In this document: piece after piece, positions 42,760-43,808 of the stretch | How positions within the stretch are numbered: the first letter of the stretch is position 1 | How the letters are laid out: each line of letters begins with the position of its first letter | Source of the DNA: Rhodoferax sp. OV413 | Lineage (GTDB): Bacteria; Pseudomonadota; Gammaproteobacteria; Burkholderiales; Burkholderiaceae_C | Length of the DNA stretch: 43,808 nucleotides | NCBI GenBank assembly: GCA_945861785.1 | Contig: CAMAWD010000050.1 | Location: 1 to 43,808 of the forward strand | Direction of reading: 5' to 3' | Notes under the pieces: model-generated | The model's input: only the letters and a program-made list of their open reading frames with translations | Told to the model about the DNA's origin: nothing | Database searches by the model: none | Program-made: the position numbers and the translations under genes

Positions 42760-43587
42760 ATGCTGTTAAACTTTGCGAACACAACCGCTCTATGCCCAGT
42801 GACCTCAACGATTGCATCGTCCACAGTCCATATCAGTGATCTGCGTCTGGGGGATGCGCGTGCATTGCTTGGGCATGGGTCCACGGTTGGGGGGTTGCCC
42901 AATCCCGCGTCTTCGCCAACTGCCTTTGTGCAGGGCGTGATCGACGGCCTCTGCGAGTTGTCCCTGAAAGATCCGTTGACCGGACTGCCCAATCGGCGCC
43001 ATTTCCGCTCGGTGCTGGAACGCGAAATCGACGGTGTTGCGCGTTCCGGTGAGGCGGCACTGCTGTTGATGCTCGACATCGACCACTTCAAGGTGATCAA
43101 CGATACGCACGGCCACGTGGCGGGCGACATGGTGTTGCAGGCATTGGCCAAATGCCTCGCCGGATGCATCCGGCCCATGGATTCCGTGGCCCGTTACGGT
43201 GGTGAGGAGTTTGCGGTTGTTTTGCCCAACTGCCTGGTGTCGGTAGGGCAGGCGGTGGCGGAACGGATCCGCCAGACCGTCGAGTCCCTGACGATCACGG
43301 TAACGCCATCGGTCAGCGTGCGGGCCACGATCAGTATCGGCGGCGCGTATGCCCCCGAGTGGGTGCGATCCACGGCAGCACTGTGGATCGAGCGGGCAGA
43401 CAGCATGTTGTACCGCGCCAAGTCAGAAGGGCGCAACCAGGTGTGTATCGACCACCAGCAGGTCATTGCGGTGAGTGCAGAGGAGAAGAGTCTTTTGTTT
43501 GGTCATTTGTCCATCGGTGAACCGGCCTGGATCGAGCGTGCCGGGGGTGAACCGGCCATCGGCTCCACGCAGGGGGCGCAGCCATGA
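42760..43587 (+). CDS. Diguanylate cyclase (GGDEF domain) with intact I-site
   Basis: A 275-residue protein with one GGDEF domain at ~68-240, starting DPLTGLPNRRHFRSVLE. The active-site signature is GGEEF (147-151), an active variant. The allosteric I-site RxxD (Arg138-Asp141, RPMD) lies five residues upstream, so feedback inhibition by c-di-GMP is expected. The N-terminal ~65 residues show no recognised sensor or membrane segment. The start is uncertain (ATG 42760, or GTG 42799 in the same frame). The stop overlaps the first micro-ORF (ATGA), coupling it to the repeat cascade and the ATPase gene downstream. It synthesises c-di-GMP from two GTP; the input signal is unknown. Confidence 0.93.
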   Translation: MLLNFANTTALCPVTSTIASSTVHISDLRLGDARALLGHGSTVGGLPNPASSPTAFVQGVIDGLCELSLKDPLTGLPNRRHFRSVLEREIDGVARSGEAALLLMLDIDHFKVINDTHGHVAGDMVLQALAKCLAGCIRPMDSVARYGGEEFAVVLPNCLVSVGQAVAERIRQTVESLTITVTPSVSVRATISIGGAYAPEWVRSTAALWIERADSMLYRAKSEGRNQVCIDHQQVIAVSAEEKSLLFGHLSIGEPAWIERAGGEPAIGSTQGAQP

Positions 43588-43652
43588 GCGCCGCGCCGGG
43601 CCGCCCCAAGCAAGCTCGCGCCGCAGTGCACAGCACGGAGGTTGCTGTATGA
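43584..43652 (+). CDS. Repeat-encoded micro-ORF 1 (22 residues)
   Basis: A 22-codon frame, MSAAPGRPKQARAAVHSTEV plus AV, starting inside the cyclase stop (ATGA) and ending inside the start of the next micro-ORF (ATGA at 43649-43652). It ends with the same VHSTEVAV tail as micro-ORF 2 and carries the GGAGG ribosome-binding site (43637-43641) of the next frame. It may be translated only to pass ribosomes along (translational coupling) or may be a by-product of a DNA repeat. The basic, proline-containing N-terminus has no known domain. Confidence 0.5.
   Translation: MSAAPGRPKQARAAVHSTEVAV
43621..43652 (+). repeat. Direct repeat, copy 1 (32 bp)
   Basis: A 32-base segment from CCGCAGTGCACAGC to TGTATGA, repeated exactly 62 bases downstream (43683-43714). 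It includes a GGAGG Shine-Dalgarno, a seven-base spacer and an ATGA start/stop junction, so each copy is a ready-made initiation cassette. The flanking GCGCCGGGCCGCCCCAAG (copy 1) and CCGGGCCGCTCCCAAG (copy 2) are also related. Confidence 0.9.
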
Positions 43653-43714
43653 GCCGCCGGGCCGCTCCCAAGGCGAATTGCACCGCAGTGCACAGCACGG
43701 AGGTTGCTGTATGA
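43649..43714 (+). CDS. Repeat-encoded micro-ORF 2 (21 residues)
   Basis: A 21-codon frame, MSRRAAPKANCTAVHSTEVA plus V, overlapping micro-ORF 1 and the downstream ATPase start, each by ATGA. From memory, similar MSRRAAPKAN peptides are annotated in many Comamonadaceae genomes, which fits a dispersed repeat family. It supplies the GGAGG (43699-43703) used by the ATPase gene. Real translation is plausible from the spacing, but a function for the peptide is not shown. Confidence 0.5.
   Translation: MSRRAAPKANCTAVHSTEVAV
43683..43714 (+). repeat. Direct repeat, copy 2 (32 bp)
   Basis: Second perfect copy of the 32-base initiation cassette, 62 bases after the first. Its terminal ATGA is the stop of micro-ORF 2 and the start of the MinD/ParA-like gene. 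Confidence 0.9.
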
Positions 43715-43808
43715 CCGACACACCTGAAGCCGCCGCAGGCGAAACGGTGGCGCCCGCGATGCCTCTCAGACCCAGTGGCAAGGTGCTCGCGGTCACCAGT
43801 GGCAAGGG
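43711..43808 (+). CDS. MinD/ParA-like P-loop ATPase, N-terminal fragment cut by the window edge
   Basis: Only 32 complete codons are present. The frame starts at ATG 43711 (MTDTPEAAAGETVAPAMPLR) and reaches KVLAVTSGKG, the beginning of a deviant Walker A motif (expected to continue GVGKT) of the MinD/ParA/FlhG family. It is preceded by GGAGG at seven-base spacing within the repeat, and is coupled by ATGA to micro-ORF 2. Whether it is MinD, FlhG/FleN or another family member cannot be decided from this fragment. Confidence 0.75.
   Translation, partial: MTDTPEAAAGETVAPAMPLRPSGKVLAVTSGK

Noticed and set aside
43584-43714. CRISPR-like array or integron attC sites
   Set aside because: Only two 32-bp copies exist, each ending in a coding start/stop overlap; the intervening DNA is related rather than unique spacer, and no cas or integrase gene is present.

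Overview
The window is high-GC DNA that reads like a betaproteobacterium of the order Burkholderiales, most likely near Comamonadaceae. The reasons are gene content (DUF3460-scpA, a yibN-like rhodanese/grxC/secB/gpsA block, gpmA-ctpA-moeB, many Bug/TctC solute-binding proteins, an NAD-dependent formate dehydrogenase) and a short repeat encoding MSRRAAPKAN-type peptides that I recall from this group. The assignment is inference; there is no rRNA in the window. I saw no tRNA, rRNA, CRISPR array, transposase or integrase.

Layout. (1) 1-6146, minus strand: mrp/apbC, a LysR regulator, a fused FdsG-FdsB subunit and fdsA, which is cut by the left edge. (2) 6224-18867, mostly housekeeping: patatin-like phospholipase, metG, a SulP transporter, DUF3460, scpA; on the minus strand rhodanese-grxC-secB-gpsA; then gpmA, ctpA, moeB/thiF and an alpha/beta hydrolase. 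(3) 18880-34502, an accessory catabolic cluster of two divergent arms around one AT-rich promoter/operator region (30391-30512). The minus arm is a TPP enzyme, TctC, a degenerate SDR, a seven-Asp-box propeller, a VOC protein, DUF1185, an alpha/beta hydrolase, a FAD hydroxylase, a second TPP enzyme and a sulfatase. The plus arm is an IclR regulator, TctC, a second sulfatase and an MhpD-like hydratase. (4) 34551-42729: an AraC regulator divergent from a class III aminotransferase, a complete tctCBA transporter, an HDAC/acetylpolyamine-amidohydrolase-like enzyme and an amidase. (5) 42760-43808: a diguanylate cyclase with an intact I-site, followed by two repeat-encoded micro-ORFs and the start of a MinD/ParA-like ATPase, all joined by ATGA overlaps.

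How the genes may work together. Region 3 has members of most families of a meta-cleavage aromatic pathway: FAD hydroxylase, a possible one-domain extradiol dioxygenase (VOC with an H-H-E set), an MhpC-type hydrolase and an MhpD-type hydratase. To these are added two formylglycine-type sulfatase-superfamily enzymes, two TPP-dependent 2-oxo-acid enzymes and two orphan TctC binding proteins. My working hypothesis is catabolism of a sulfated (or otherwise esterified) aromatic acid, under IclR control. Region 4 looks like uptake and breakdown of an acylated amine or amide carboxylate. Both substrates are unproven.

The most unusual signals are the cascade of repeat-encoded micro-ORFs at 43584-43714, the SDR that has lost its whole catalytic tetrad, the signal-less Asp-box propeller inside the catabolic operon, and the perfect inverted repeats over the divergent promoter at 30426-30490.
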